A stretch of 64,000 nucleotides of DNA. Source: Nitrospirota bacterium (GTDB taxonomy: Bacteria; Nitrospirota; Thermodesulfovibrionia; UBA6902). Shown one piece after another: positions 7,650-18,471 of this stretch (its first letter is position 1; each line of letters starts with the position of its first letter). The position numbers and the translations under genes were made by a program. Location: contig JACRMS010000005.1 of NCBI GenBank assembly GCA_016214845.1, positions 46,457-110,456 of the forward strand, written 5' to 3'. The notes under the pieces were generated by a model that was not told the DNA's origin, did not search any database, and saw only the letters and a program-made list of their open reading frames with translations.

Positions 7650-7996
7650 TTAGCACCTCTCAAGGCTTTTCTAATTGTAATTGCCCTCTCAAATTCTTTT
7701 TTCGGGGTTCTTTGTTCTTTTTTCACAAAGCCGTGTGTAAAAATGATTTTCTTCTCAGCTTCATAAAAATAAAAACTTCTTGAAATCCTGCTCTCGAAAC
7801 TTACTCTCAGCTCGAATATTCCGTCAGTTAGATACTTGGACAGCTTTTCTTTCGGCTGCATCCCACTGTTTTTTAGTTCGACCAGCTTATCTATATATGC
7901 AAATATTTTAGCACGCTCCCTGACAGATAAGCTCTCCAAAAACTCTATCATTGGAATCTTGCCTTTGATTTCAGCAAAATCATAGGTAAATTTCAT
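7646..7996 (-). CDS. RelE/HigB-like toxin (phage Gp49-like)
   Basis: 116 residues from ATG 7996, which has a GGGCGAGG ribosome site; an earlier in-frame TTG (8020) is less likely. It has the RelE-superfamily layout: helices (EFLESLSVRERAKIFAYIDKLVEL), then FELRVSFESRISRSFYFYEAEKKIIFTHGFVKKEQRTPKKEFERA, where Arg and Lys residues on the sheet and the HGFVKK...TP strand match mRNA-cutting HigB/Gp49-like toxins. Predicted to cleave mRNA on the ribosome when free of its partner. It pairs with the overlapping downstream gene. Confidence 0.85.
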   Translation of the reverse strand: MKFTYDFAEIKGKIPMIEFLESLSVRERAKIFAYIDKLVELKNSGMQPKEKLSKYLTDGIFELRVSFESRISRSFYFYEAEKKIIFTHGFVKKEQRTPKKEFERAITIRKALRGAK

Positions 7997-8084
7997 ATTG
8001 CCTCGCCCATACCTGTTCAATTATACAATATGCGCAACTCTGACTGAAAGTGTAAAAATAAACTTAAGTGCGTCCTAATTGACT

Positions 8085-8103
8085 GCGCATTTTTCTAATG
8101 CGC
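8085..8103 (-). terminator. Hairpin downstream of uppP
   Basis: GCGCATT (8085-8091) and AATGCGC (8097-8103) form a perfect stem with a 5-base loop, 36 bases past the uppP stop on the minus strand. No U tract follows, so it may be a stabilising hairpin rather than an intrinsic terminator. Confidence 0.35.
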
Positions 8104-8138
8104 CTTCGTCGGGGATAAATACCAGCGCGACATTCTCT

Positions 8139-8933
8139 TTACAGATAATAAAAAAGCACTACAGCGCCGAAGACAATGCGGTATACTGCGAAGGAGTCAA
8201 AGGTGTGCTTTGTAACAAATCCAAGGAACGCCTTTATAACGATCAGCGCCGAGAAAAAAGATATGATGAAGCCGACGGCAAACAGGGGCAAGTCTGCCGC
8301 CGCTAAACTGTGAAAGCTTTTCAACAGGTCAAATAAAGTCGCGGCAAACATTGTGGGGATGGCGAGGAAGAAGGAGAACTCAGTGGCTACCTTCCGCTCC
8401 AGGCCGAAGCACATGGCGCCCATTATTGTAGCGCCCGCCCTGGAAACCCCCGGAAAAAGCGACAGGGTCTGCGCCATGCCGATACCCAATGCCTGTTTAT
8501 ACGAGACCTCATCCACGTCGGTCACAACTGCTTTTTTCACAACCCGTTCGATGACAAGAATTACAATGCCGCCGATGATCAGCGCTACAGCAACCGTGAA
8601 GGGTTTAAACAAATAGCGCTTTATAAATGAGTGCGTGAGGAGCCCGAAAAACGCGGCAGGAAGAAATGCTATCAGCAGGTTCAGCAGAAAGCGGTTTGTC
8701 TTTTGCGTGCCTATTCCTTTTATGGAAGATGCTACCTTCGCGCGGTACAGCCAAACAACAGACAGGATCGCGCCAAGCTGAATAAACACTTCGAAGGTTT
8801 TCGCCGTCTCCCCGGTAAAACCGAGCATGTCCCCGGCAAGAATGAGATGGCCTGTTGAGGAGATGGGTAGAAACTCGGTAACGCCTTCAACTACACCAAG
8901 TACCGCAGCCTTAATAACTTCTGTATCTATCAT
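8139..8933 (-). CDS. uppP: Undecaprenyl-diphosphatase UppP (BacA)
   Basis: 264 residues with about eight hydrophobic segments and both signature motifs: GVVEGVTEFLPISSTGHL (about 13-30; catalytic Glu and the Ser/Thr/His cluster) and PGVSRAGATIMG (about 160-171; the Arg of the active site). It dephosphorylates undecaprenyl pyrophosphate at the membrane, recycling the lipid carrier needed for peptidoglycan and for the glycans of the large locus downstream. A GGAGG site lies seven bases from ATG 8933. Confidence 0.95.
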   Translation of the reverse strand: MIDTEVIKAAVLGVVEGVTEFLPISSTGHLILAGDMLGFTGETAKTFEVFIQLGAILSVVWLYRAKVASSIKGIGTQKTNRFLLNLLIAFLPAAFFGLLTHSFIKRYLFKPFTVAVALIIGGIVILVIERVVKKAVVTDVDEVSYKQALGIGMAQTLSLFPGVSRAGATIMGAMCFGLERKVATEFSFFLAIPTMFAATLFDLLKSFHSLAAADLPLFAVGFIISFFSALIVIKAFLGFVTKHTFDSFAVYRIVFGAVVLFYYL

Positions 8934-9015
8934 TCATCATCCTCCGGGGGTAGTTTGCCGCTACAAGCGACGAAGCATTGTAACAGTTTACAGTTTGTAG
9001 TTTCCATCTCAGGTG

Positions 9016-9873
9016 CTAACGCCATTCACGTGGGACTGCGTGCGTGCTGGCATAGACCGAAAGCCTGTCATAGAGCTCATCCGCCTTCATGCATTGACGC
9101 TCCACAGACTCCCTCAGCCGCTTTTCACGATCGGTATTGCTTCCCTGTTTTAAAAGTTTCTCCCTGTGCCTCTGCCATGACTGCCTTATTGATTTGAAGT
9201 TGCTGAATGTGGTCCTCCACCACGTCTCGTCGTGGCCGGCAGGATTATTTAAATTCTCAGGAATTTCTTCAAATATCACGACCCTCTTATTGGTATCGAC
9301 TTTCATGGAATAGTTGGCCATGAAATCCATCCCTATGAGGCCGTCAAATTCGCTGGATATCTGCGGGGAGACATAAGTTGGAATAAAATTATCTTCCGCC
9401 TCTCCGACCCGTATGCTGTCAACGATCGTAAATATCGCCGGGACCGTGCCGCCTATGCCGCCGATCATGACCCACAGGATGCTCTCCCTGTCATCCACAA
9501 GTCCAATCCTTTCAGCCAGCCTGTAAGATATATGCATTCCCGGAGCGCCGGTATCAAGAAGCATATTTGCAGTCACGCGGCGGTTGAATGTCACGGGAAT
9601 AATTATCCTCCTTGCGCCGCCTGAGTATGGGACCACAAATTTCTTTTGAGCACTTTCAGCATCTTTGGGACCATCCGGCCCCTGCCTGTAGTCATAAGTT
9701 TCAGGCTTTTCAGCAGGAGTTGAAGCTGAAGGGGCATCATTATACTTCTCAAGGTCTTCGTTTGTGTAAACACGGGATTTGCCTTGACGGACTGTATCTC
9801 CGGCATTGGCAGGCAGGATAAAAAACAATGAAAGCATTGCCGCAAGAATAATCTTTTCCACTTTTAAAACCAT
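9016..9873 (-). CDS. Periplasmic retropepsin-like aspartic protease
   Basis: 285 residues with a signal peptide (1-24, ending PANA) and a single clan-AA protease domain (about 80-190) containing the catalytic DTG at 107-109 in MLLDTGAPGMHIS and a later LIGMDFMANYSMKVD that fits the hydrophobic-Gly flap region. One DTG per chain means it must dimerise. The C-terminal 80 residues are charged and helical. Bacterial members are poorly understood. It is flanked by uppP and the M48 protease on the same strand but with gaps, so an operon is not assured. Confidence 0.8.
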   Translation of the reverse strand: MVLKVEKIILAAMLSLFFILPANAGDTVRQGKSRVYTNEDLEKYNDAPSASTPAEKPETYDYRQGPDGPKDAESAQKKFVVPYSGGARRIIIPVTFNRRVTANMLLDTGAPGMHISYRLAERIGLVDDRESILWVMIGGIGGTVPAIFTIVDSIRVGEAEDNFIPTYVSPQISSEFDGLIGMDFMANYSMKVDTNKRVVIFEEIPENLNNPAGHDETWWRTTFSNFKSIRQSWQRHREKLLKQGSNTDREKRLRESVERQCMKADELYDRLSVYASTHAVPREWR

Positions 9874-9928
9874 TTTGCCATCATGAAATTATTTTAAATT
9901 ATTAGACGGTTTTTATATCCGCTTCCTT

Positions 9929-10098
9929 TAACGAATTTACAAAAGCGCAGATGTTGTGAGTGAAAATGTTTTTCGATACCTTAGTGTAATTTTAACAAAG
10001 CAACTGTATACATTTTAATTCAAAGCCATATGCATGATTTTAATAAATCCATCGAGTCAAACATTTTCAGGAACAATGTCTGCGCTTTTGTAAATGAA
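9929..10098. repeat. 170-bp element with long imperfect terminal inverted repeats
   Basis: The left arm (about 9930-9971, starting ACGAATTTACAAAAGCGCAG) is inverted at the right arm (about 10059-10098, ending GCTTTTGTAAATGAATT) with about four fifths of 40 positions matching. The 87-base centre has no frame. It abuts the stop codon of the M48 gene and separates it from the aspartic protease. It looks like a MITE-type unit or a large bidirectional hairpin. Confidence 0.65.
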
Positions 10099-11346
10099 TT
10101 ATGATTTGCCCAGTTCCTTTATCCGTCTTATCCTCTCCAGTACCGGAGGGTGGGAATAGTGGAACAGGGCATACAACGGATGCGGGTGAAGATTGGACAG
10201 GTTGTCTTTTGAAAGCTTAACAAGCGCAGTGATCATGCTCTGGTTATTCCCGGTCATTTCGTAAGAAAAAGCATCCGCCTCATTCTCATGCCGCCTTGAG
10301 AAGTAATTGAACACCGGGCTGAACGGGAAAGACACTATCGAGCCGATGAATCCCAGGATAACGACTTTCGCAAAAAATGAATCATGCTGAATATGGAAAA
10401 GCCTCAGGAGAAAATCGCTCTGAAGGATTTTATAGGATATGTAAATTGTGACAAAAGCGATGGTCTCGGAAGCTATTATGCCTTTCAGGAGGTGCTTCTT
10501 CTTCCAGTGTCCTGCCTCGTGCGCGAGGACCGAGAGGATCTCATCCCTGTCCATTTTTTCAATTAGCGTATCGTAGAGCACGATCCTCTTTACCTTTCCG
10601 ATGCCTGTGAAGTACGCGTTTGTGTGTTTCGTCCTCTTTGATGCGTCCATCTTAAAGACCCTGCTGACCTTTATTCCAACCTTCTGCATCAGGATGCGGA
10701 TACCGCTTTCAAGCTCTTCGTTCTCAATCGGCGTGAACTTGTGAAACAGCGGCTCGATCACATAGGGTGAAATGTACATCATGAAGATGCCGAAGGCAAG
10801 AAAGAAACACCAGACCCAAAACCACCAGAGATCCGGGCTCTTTTGAATAATTAAAAGCCCCGCTGATATGACCAGCCCCATCAGGACCGTGGAGATCAGG
10901 AGGGATTTTATTGTATCGGTCATCCACAATTTAAACGTCATGGTGTTGAAGCCGTACCTGTTCTCGATCTTGAATGTGCCGTAGAGGTCAAAGGGCATCG
11001 AGATGAGCGTTTCAGCATAAGTCAGAAACAGAAAGAAAATTAATCCAGTCAGGATGAACGGGAGGTTGAGCGAGACGATCCATGAATTATAAAAATCAAG
11101 CAAGACAAATATGAAAAACAGAAAAGTAATATTGTTGAAAACTGAATGGACAAAATCGAATTTTGTATGCTCAATGTTATATTCGTGTGTCTTGCTTAAA
11201 AGCGCCTGGTCTATATGCCCTTCAAACTCAGGCGGGACAACAGAGCCGTGCTTCTTCGTGTGGGAGAGATTCAGATAATCCAGCCAGTAGCCGAAGAGGA
11301 CCACGAGTAGATAGGCGATGAGAATGAGGATAAGGCAGATGTTCAT
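10099..11346 (-). CDS. M48 family metallopeptidase (Ste24/CAAX protease 1-like)
   Basis: 415 residues, multi-spanning membrane protein with zinc motif HEAGH (in LAHEAGHWKKKH) and the downstream ENEADAF that supplies the third zinc ligand. A partner membrane half precedes the active site, as in Ste24 enzymes, and the C-terminal cytosolic part ends in HPPVLERIRRI, typical of the family. Bacterial relatives take part in membrane protein quality control. Upstream on the same strand, four bases away, is the unrelated 557-residue gene, so transcription may run through. Confidence 0.9.
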   Translation of the reverse strand: MNICLILILIAYLLVVLFGYWLDYLNLSHTKKHGSVVPPEFEGHIDQALLSKTHEYNIEHTKFDFVHSVFNNITFLFFIFVLLDFYNSWIVSLNLPFILTGLIFFLFLTYAETLISMPFDLYGTFKIENRYGFNTMTFKLWMTDTIKSLLISTVLMGLVISAGLLIIQKSPDLWWFWVWCFFLAFGIFMMYISPYVIEPLFHKFTPIENEELESGIRILMQKVGIKVSRVFKMDASKRTKHTNAYFTGIGKVKRIVLYDTLIEKMDRDEILSVLAHEAGHWKKKHLLKGIIASETIAFVTIYISYKILQSDFLLRLFHIQHDSFFAKVVILGFIGSIVSFPFSPVFNYFSRRHENEADAFSYEMTGNNQSMITALVKLSKDNLSNLHPHPLYALFHYSHPPVLERIRRIKELGKS

Positions 11347-11350
11347 ATTT

Positions 11351-13024
11351 TTATTTCGTTAAATTAGATATCCTGAAAAAGTCCAGGTGTTTTTTATTTG
11401 TTGCACTCTTATCATCAGAAACAAACGAAGCGAAGTTATACCAATAATTGCCCTTTTGAACTTTCTCCCATGTTTTAAGCAACTCAATAAATTCGCTGCT
11501 TTCCCTGCCTTCTGTGCCAACAGCCCAAAAAGTTTCCAGGTCATCTAAACTTAAAATAATCGGTTTTAGCATAAGTAAGTTGCTGAGATTATGCTTTTGC
11601 AGATTTTTACTCAAAATGTTATCAATTTTATTTAACAGATCATAATCACCTATCCAACTTTCTGTAACCAAGATCGGAATGATTACACAACCCTCTTTTT
11701 TATAATCAGATACGTACTTATCCAAATTCAGGAATTTCCCTTTATCACTGCTTTTATCACTAAATAAAATACGATTTAAATCGTCAACGAAATCCTTTGA
11801 CGTTTTATTATAGAGTGATGAAATCCTATAAGCTTTAGTTGTAAATTCAAAAATTACAATATACTCCTTTTTATCATCATTAACGGTCAATACAGCATCA
11901 GGTTTACCATCTTGGTTACGCGTTACATCTACTGCCGAGAATATTCTCTCTATCAAAAAAGCAAAATATTCTTCTAATAAATAACCATATTCTTCCTTAA
12001 TTTTTTGTATGGAATATTTTTTCTTATTCTCATTTTTAACTATAGAATCTATTTTCCAAAAAAGTCCTGAACAAATACCATCAACGAGAAACTTAAAATC
12101 AATAATACAATATTCTGTATCACTACTTTTGAATACTGGATAATCGAATATTGCCTGCATGTAACAAAACAAATCGTTATCAATCTTGTCTCGTCGCTCT
12201 TTCTTAAATTCTTCATAAAAACCATCAATATCTTTTGACAATGCTGCCACAGTTGGAAAAACCGCTGTCCCTTTAAATTTATCTGTATCAATATAAAAGG
12301 TACGAGGATTATTCATGTCAAAATGTGGAGAACCAAGACCTGTTTCTTTAACCGCTAAGAACCAAACAAAGAGACCTTTAATGGTATCAATGTAATCATC
12401 AAGCTTAATGCTGTATTTTTCTTCTATTAATTTTATTCCTGCCTGTAATGTATCTTTCTGCTTTATGCTTTTAGGCAATATTCCCTTGTAAATATACGAG
12501 TATCTGATAATTCTTTGCTTATAAAGCCAGAATAGTGTTTTAGGAAAATGATATGGAAAAGATTTAATAAGTTCTCGCTCATAATTTTGATAGCCCAAGA
12601 AGTTTATCTTATTGTTTATAAGTAACAGAGCCTCACCATATTTCCAGATATTCGGATTGGAACCTACATCTTTGCCGGTAATTCTATTCTCACCATCAAT
12701 TTTATTTGAAATAATTCTACCTATATAGTGCAAAAGATTATCGCGATGATAAATAATCTTTGGATTCAAATAAAGGTTTAGCATATGCTTTTTTTCAAAA
12801 AGCCTTCCTATTCCACATATTTGCAGGTTTAACAATTCTTCAACAGGAGTTGTTTGACAGATCATATTTAGAAAAGATGAATAACAGATAGACTCCACCG
12901 GATCAAAATCTTTAAGCTTGAAGTTAATCAGACAGTCAACATCTGATTCACTCAGGAGAAACAAATGCTCATATAAGGCTTGTTGAATAATCTCCATGCC
13001 CCTCTCTATATCCCGCAATCTCAT
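11351..13024 (-). CDS. Orphan protein with a possible PD-(D/E)xK nuclease core
   Basis: 557 residues, not recognised as a whole. Residues 1-340 are helical and without signal or membrane segments. Between about 345 and 400 there is a pattern compatible with a restriction-like nuclease: an E-rich helix (EEYGYLLEEYFAFLIER), GKPDAVL (PD at 375-376), a short turn, then YIVIFEFTTKAY (E393, K397) on a strand. The remaining part holds strands (GCVIIPILVTES) and a helical tail. The DNA is clearly richer in A+T than its neighbours, suggesting transfer. With the adjoining Panacea pair this looks like a small defence or accessory patch; the nuclease reading is an inference. Confidence 0.6.
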   Translation of the reverse strand: MRLRDIERGMEIIQQALYEHLFLLSESDVDCLINFKLKDFDPVESICYSSFLNMICQTTPVEELLNLQICGIGRLFEKKHMLNLYLNPKIIYHRDNLLHYIGRIISNKIDGENRITGKDVGSNPNIWKYGEALLLINNKINFLGYQNYERELIKSFPYHFPKTLFWLYKQRIIRYSYIYKGILPKSIKQKDTLQAGIKLIEEKYSIKLDDYIDTIKGLFVWFLAVKETGLGSPHFDMNNPRTFYIDTDKFKGTAVFPTVAALSKDIDGFYEEFKKERRDKIDNDLFCYMQAIFDYPVFKSSDTEYCIIDFKFLVDGICSGLFWKIDSIVKNENKKKYSIQKIKEEYGYLLEEYFAFLIERIFSAVDVTRNQDGKPDAVLTVNDDKKEYIVIFEFTTKAYRISSLYNKTSKDFVDDLNRILFSDKSSDKGKFLNLDKYVSDYKKEGCVIIPILVTESWIGDYDLLNKIDNILSKNLQKHNLSNLLMLKPIILSLDDLETFWAVGTEGRESSEFIELLKTWEKVQKGNYWYNFASFVSDDKSATNKKHLDFFRISNLTK

Positions 13025-13054
13025 TATCTACTATTAAAAATTTACTTTTCCCCT

Positions 13055-13132
13055 TCATTCCTCTCCCAAATGCCCGATTAATCCCTTTGCATCTTTCTCA
13101 TCCAATTCCAGTTTTGGAGCAGCGTTTTTCCC
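13055..13132 (-). pseudogene. Possible 3' remnant of a lost gene
   Basis: A 25-codon open stretch reading GKNAAPKLELDEKDAKGLI and ending GHLGEE before TGA has the composition of a real protein C-terminus but no start or ribosome site, and is preceded by an in-frame stop. It lies in the 214-base gap between the orphan gene and the Panacea-linked gene, next to a CCATTTT/AAAATGG inverted repeat (13136-13161). It may be the tail of a gene deleted when the accessory patch arrived. Confidence 0.3.
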
Positions 13133-13238
13133 TCACCATTTTACCAACACCGGCAAAATGGATTGTATCATGAAAATATTATGGATTCAAAAGATTATAG
13201 CAAATACAGAGGTGCGATGTTCAGGAAATAATATCTTC

Positions 13239-13685
13239 TTAGGGATACCGAATAAGCTGCTTAATAAACGGCTTCACGATCGGACTGGCTTTTATTGCTT
13301 GAACGATTTTCTCTTTTATATCTTCCGGTATATCCCGTGATATTATTTTGAATTTATGATCGGGGTCAACAATTTTATTGATCTGATTTTTATGAATGAG
13401 AATAGGAAGATTACATTCAATTAGGCTTTCTTTTTTCAGGAAAGACAAACTCCTTTTATCAACACGAACAAGGCTCGATATAGCTTTTTCGTTTGTTCCG
13501 TGGTAGAACCAGGCTTTGTTTTCAATCTGTGAAGTGATGATGCATAACAGCAGGCTCGAATCGTCACTAATGGGCACTGTTATATGATAGTGAGGCGGGG
13601 CTTCGGGGTCGTGAGTAGTATTTTTAAAGTAACATACACAGAATCCTGATAAAGTCCGTGCAATATAATCCGGCGGGAAGTCCAC
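13239..13685 (-). CDS. Putative toxin partner of the Panacea antitoxin
   Basis: 148 residues from a GTG start two bases after the Panacea gene ends. No catalytic family is recognised with certainty. The core is strand-rich (HYHITVPISDDSSLLLCIITSQI ... LVRVDKRSLSFLKKESLIECNLPILI), with a spacing reminiscent of MazF/PemK-like small barrels (a nucleic-acid- or substrate-facing sheet, and a Ser-x-Ile-x-Cys-Asn strand). Panacea-domain antitoxins pair with many unrelated toxins, always in tight bicistrons, so a toxin role is the best inference from context. Confidence 0.55.
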   Translation of the reverse strand: MDFPPDYIARTLSGFCVCYFKNTTHDPEAPPHYHITVPISDDSSLLLCIITSQIENKAWFYHGTNEKAISSLVRVDKRSLSFLKKESLIECNLPILIHKNQINKIVDPDHKFKIISRDIPEDIKEKIVQAIKASPIVKPFIKQLIRYP

Positions 13686-13687
13686 AA

Positions 13688-14257
13688 TCAGTCAAAGTTA
13701 CCTGTCAGAATTTTTTCTGACTCTTTGACGTGCTTGCGTGGCATTGATAGGGGGTCATTTTTTAATGTAGATAAAAGCTCTTTGGTCTCGATACGTTCTC
13801 TTCTCGTCAATTTATTTTCAAACAAGTCTTTATACTGATACCATTCAGGGTACTTATGAGTGTAATCCCGCAATTTCCACTGTCCCATCTTGCCGAATTT
13901 CTCAATAACAAAATCCAGGGCCTCTCTGTCAGTATCCGATAACATATCGAAAGTAGTTTTTGCGTCAGGATTAACACTGAAATGGTTAGCATCATCTTTA
14001 ATAATTAATGTTGAGAGATACTTGAATGTTTTTGGAGGAATATTGAATGAATCAAAGCTGAGGACATCCTTAACAGTGGCTCCCACGGGACCATGCTCCA
14101 TAGCATAATAGTCATCATTTGTTATAGTCCTCCCGTAGCGGATGAGATGATACTTGTCAGCGAGGTATATTAGTTTGACGAGTTTGATTTTATCTGCTTT
14201 TTTCAGTTTCCTGAGAAGATAGTATATTGCTTCAATTATGGTGGATGTCTCTATCAT
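13688..14257 (-). CDS. Panacea-domain (SocA/DUF4065-like) antitoxin
   Basis: 189 residues. The N-terminal 110 residues show the Panacea pattern: EAIYYLLRKL, KLVKLIYLADKYHLIRYGRTIT, YYAMEHGPVGATVKDVL and a later AKTTFDMLSDTDREALDFVIEKFG; the WYQY...KLT segment follows. Panacea proteins neutralise diverse toxins by direct binding. It comes first in a two-gene unit with the 148-residue protein, and a TTGGGC-N18-TATAAT promoter lies 40 bases upstream. Base composition is more AT-rich than in the flanking housekeeping genes. Confidence 0.8.
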   Translation of the reverse strand: MIETSTIIEAIYYLLRKLKKADKIKLVKLIYLADKYHLIRYGRTITNDDYYAMEHGPVGATVKDVLSFDSFNIPPKTFKYLSTLIIKDDANHFSVNPDAKTTFDMLSDTDREALDFVIEKFGKMGQWKLRDYTHKYPEWYQYKDLFENKLTRRERIETKELLSTLKNDPLSMPRKHVKESEKILTGNFD

Positions 14258-14303
14258 ATATATTCCCTACAATATCTATCGGTGGTAAGAATTTTATACT
14301 TTA

Positions 14304-14333
14304 ATTATATCAGAAGTTAGAAAACCTGCCCAA
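14304..14333 (-). promoter_or_regulatory. Sigma70-like promoter of the Panacea pair
   Basis: On the minus strand TTGGGC (14328-14333) is followed after 18 bases by a perfect TATAAT (14304-14309). Transcription would start near 14297 and leave a leader of about 40 bases before ATG 14257. Confidence 0.45.
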
Positions 14334-14384
14334 GCTATGCTGTGTTATACCAATTTAATTTAAAAGATGTCAATTAGTGCTTCC

Positions 14385-15026
14385 CTACCCCGCCTTATTT
14401 TTTAAATACGTAATTACAAACGACGCTATGAATAAAGCATCTCCGATGATCAGAAGTTCATAACGGTACGGTTTCGGAATTTGCTGGTGTAATGTCGCGC
14501 CGGTGTCGTGCATGAATGAATAGAGTATTAGCGATAAGCCTGACAATGCGAGAATATAAGAGAGCGCTGTTGGTTTAAATTCATGTTCTTTATGAATTGA
14601 ATGAATAATAAAGATGCTGAAAATTATCATCAGCAATGAAATCGAGACAGGCGCGATGACAGGGCCTATCCATGCAATGGGGATAAGAAATAAAATGTCC
14701 CAGTCAAACAGCGACAACGGCCAATCGATTAGCAACTTCAGCCAGACATAGTAGAAAATATCCCACACGCCGAAAGACAGCATGAAGTATCCAAACCGTT
14801 CCCAGCGCTGTTTACCCGCAAGAAATGAAACGGCCAGCAGCATTATGATGGTTGCTATTTCACGGAAGACCTCAATGCCTAACTTGTGATCTGTGGTCAC
14901 TTTCAGAGGGAAGATAAACCCCTCAGGATGAAATATCGCGCGTAGATAAACGACAACGGCTGATTCCGCAAACGCCATCGCAATGCTGAAAACGGTGAGC
15001 CAGAGGATTTTAATTAAATTGTTCAT
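14385..15026 (-). CDS. Integral membrane protein of unknown function
   Basis: 213 residues from ATG 15026; an upstream GTG at 15032 is supplied by a dispersed repeat and is less likely. Six to seven hydrophobic helices fill the chain, among them MLLAVSFLAG, WDIFYYVWLKLL and ILFLIPIAWIGPVIAPVSISLLMIIFSIFII. Conserved-looking polar residues sit between helices (HDTGATLHQQIPKPYRYE). No family is recognised. The gene stands alone between the Panacea pair and the M23 peptidase. Confidence 0.6.
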   Translation of the reverse strand: MNNLIKILWLTVFSIAMAFAESAVVVYLRAIFHPEGFIFPLKVTTDHKLGIEVFREIATIIMLLAVSFLAGKQRWERFGYFMLSFGVWDIFYYVWLKLLIDWPLSLFDWDILFLIPIAWIGPVIAPVSISLLMIIFSIFIIHSIHKEHEFKPTALSYILALSGLSLILYSFMHDTGATLHQQIPKPYRYELLIIGDALFIASFVITYLKNKAG

Positions 15027-15099
15027 ATCCACAGATTACGCAGATTCCACAGATTAGATATTTTAAAAAAATCTGAGAAATCTGTGTAATCTGCGGATT
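15026..15099. repeat. Second copy of the ATCCACAGATT inverted repeat
   Basis: ATCCACAGATTACGCAGATT at the left faces TAATCTGCGGAT at the right, as at 3490-3569. It fills the gap between the M23 peptidase gene and the membrane-protein gene and reaches the latter's start codon. Confidence 0.75.
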
Positions 15100-15102
15100 G
15101 TT

Positions 15103-17404
<2,302 letters not shown>

Positions 17405-17502
17405 TCACTCCTCTTAAATTTAAATTACAAGTGGGAAGCAAGAAGTAGGAAGTCAAGAAATATGTGTTCCTTAATTCTCACTTCTAATTTCTTAGTTCTC
17501 AC

Positions 17503-18471
17503 TTATAATTTTATCTCAATATACGCTTTTTCTTTCAGCCGGGCTTTCCATTCACGGTACTTTGTATCAAAGGCTTTCTCAAAGAGTATCTCTTTTATCT
17601 TATCTTTGGCCTTGTCCAGTCCTTCATCTTTAATCCTGTCCTCAAGCTTGATAATATGAAGGCCCGCCGGACTCCAGAAAGGTTTGCTGACCTCGCCTAT
17701 CTTTAAAGCAGCCGCCATATCTTCCACCTCTTTCAAAACACTGCCCTTTGTAATATATCCTAAATCCCCCCCGAACTCCCTGCTCGGGTCTTCTGAATAT
17801 TCACTCGCCAGTTTTGAAAAATCCTCTCCATTGTTGATCCTCTGCATCACCTCATAAGCCCTGGCCCCGACGGCCGTTTTCCGGGAATCGTCCCTGGCGG
17901 AGGCGAAGAATATCTGCCTGATCCTGAATTTTTCTTTTCCCTCAAAGGCATCTTTGTTTGCATTATAATATTCCTCGATCTCCCTGTCGCTGATAACAAT
18001 ATTGGCCTTCACTTCAAAATGGACGACCTTCGATAGAAGTATCTGCTCCCCGAGTCTCGCCTTGTAATCTTCCGGGGTCAAACCCTCTGCCTCTAATGAT
18101 CTCATGAGGGTTTCCTCTGACAGATTATATTTCTTTTTAATTTCGTCGATAGCGTTGGTTATCTCGGGGCCGCCCACATCAAGCCCGCTCCTTCTTGCTT
18201 CCTGCACCTGCAATTTCATATCAATTAGACTGCTCAGGAACTCCTTCTCAAGCTCCTTCATGGCCTCTTCTTTCTGGCTTTCAGGCACTTTCTCAAGCAG
18301 CGCCTTTCCATCGAGCGCTATAACGTTCCTGAGCTCGCTCCATGTTATGACTTCGTCATTAACGACAGCGACAATCCTGTCAAGCAAAGCAGACCCGTAA
18401 GAGTTCTGAGAAATGAATAAAGTCACGATCAAGATTGAGAATATTGATGTCAAAAAGAAAGTCTTCTTCAT
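17503..18471 (-). CDS. SurA-like periplasmic peptidyl-prolyl isomerase
   Basis: 322 residues from ATG 18471, chosen because it gives a clean signal peptide (MKKTFFLTSIFSILIVTLF...); the longer frame starts with TTG at 18507. After cleavage come a SurA N-terminal chaperone domain (about 22-150: RIVAVVNDEVITWSEL) and one parvulin domain (about 180-275: FRIRQIFFA, FSKLASEYSEDP, GGDLGYITKGSV, PFWSPAGLHIIKL). One parvulin domain rather than SurA's two is common outside proteobacteria. It should help outer-membrane proteins fold. It is the last minus-strand gene before the plus-strand polysaccharide locus. Confidence 0.88.
   Translation of the reverse strand: MKKTFFLTSIFSILIVTLFISQNSYGSALLDRIVAVVNDEVITWSELRNVIALDGKALLEKVPESQKEEAMKELEKEFLSSLIDMKLQVQEARRSGLDVGGPEITNAIDEIKKKYNLSEETLMRSLEAEGLTPEDYKARLGEQILLSKVVHFEVKANIVISDREIEEYYNANKDAFEGKEKFRIRQIFFASARDDSRKTAVGARAYEVMQRINNGEDFSKLASEYSEDPSREFGGDLGYITKGSVLKEVEDMAAALKIGEVSKPFWSPAGLHIIKLEDRIKDEGLDKAKDKIKEILFEKAFDTKYREWKARLKEKAYIEIKL

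Noticed and set aside
8953..9197. Plus-strand 80-codon frame over the aspartic protease end
   Set aside because: It lies antisense to a well-supported gene and shows no protein-like pattern.
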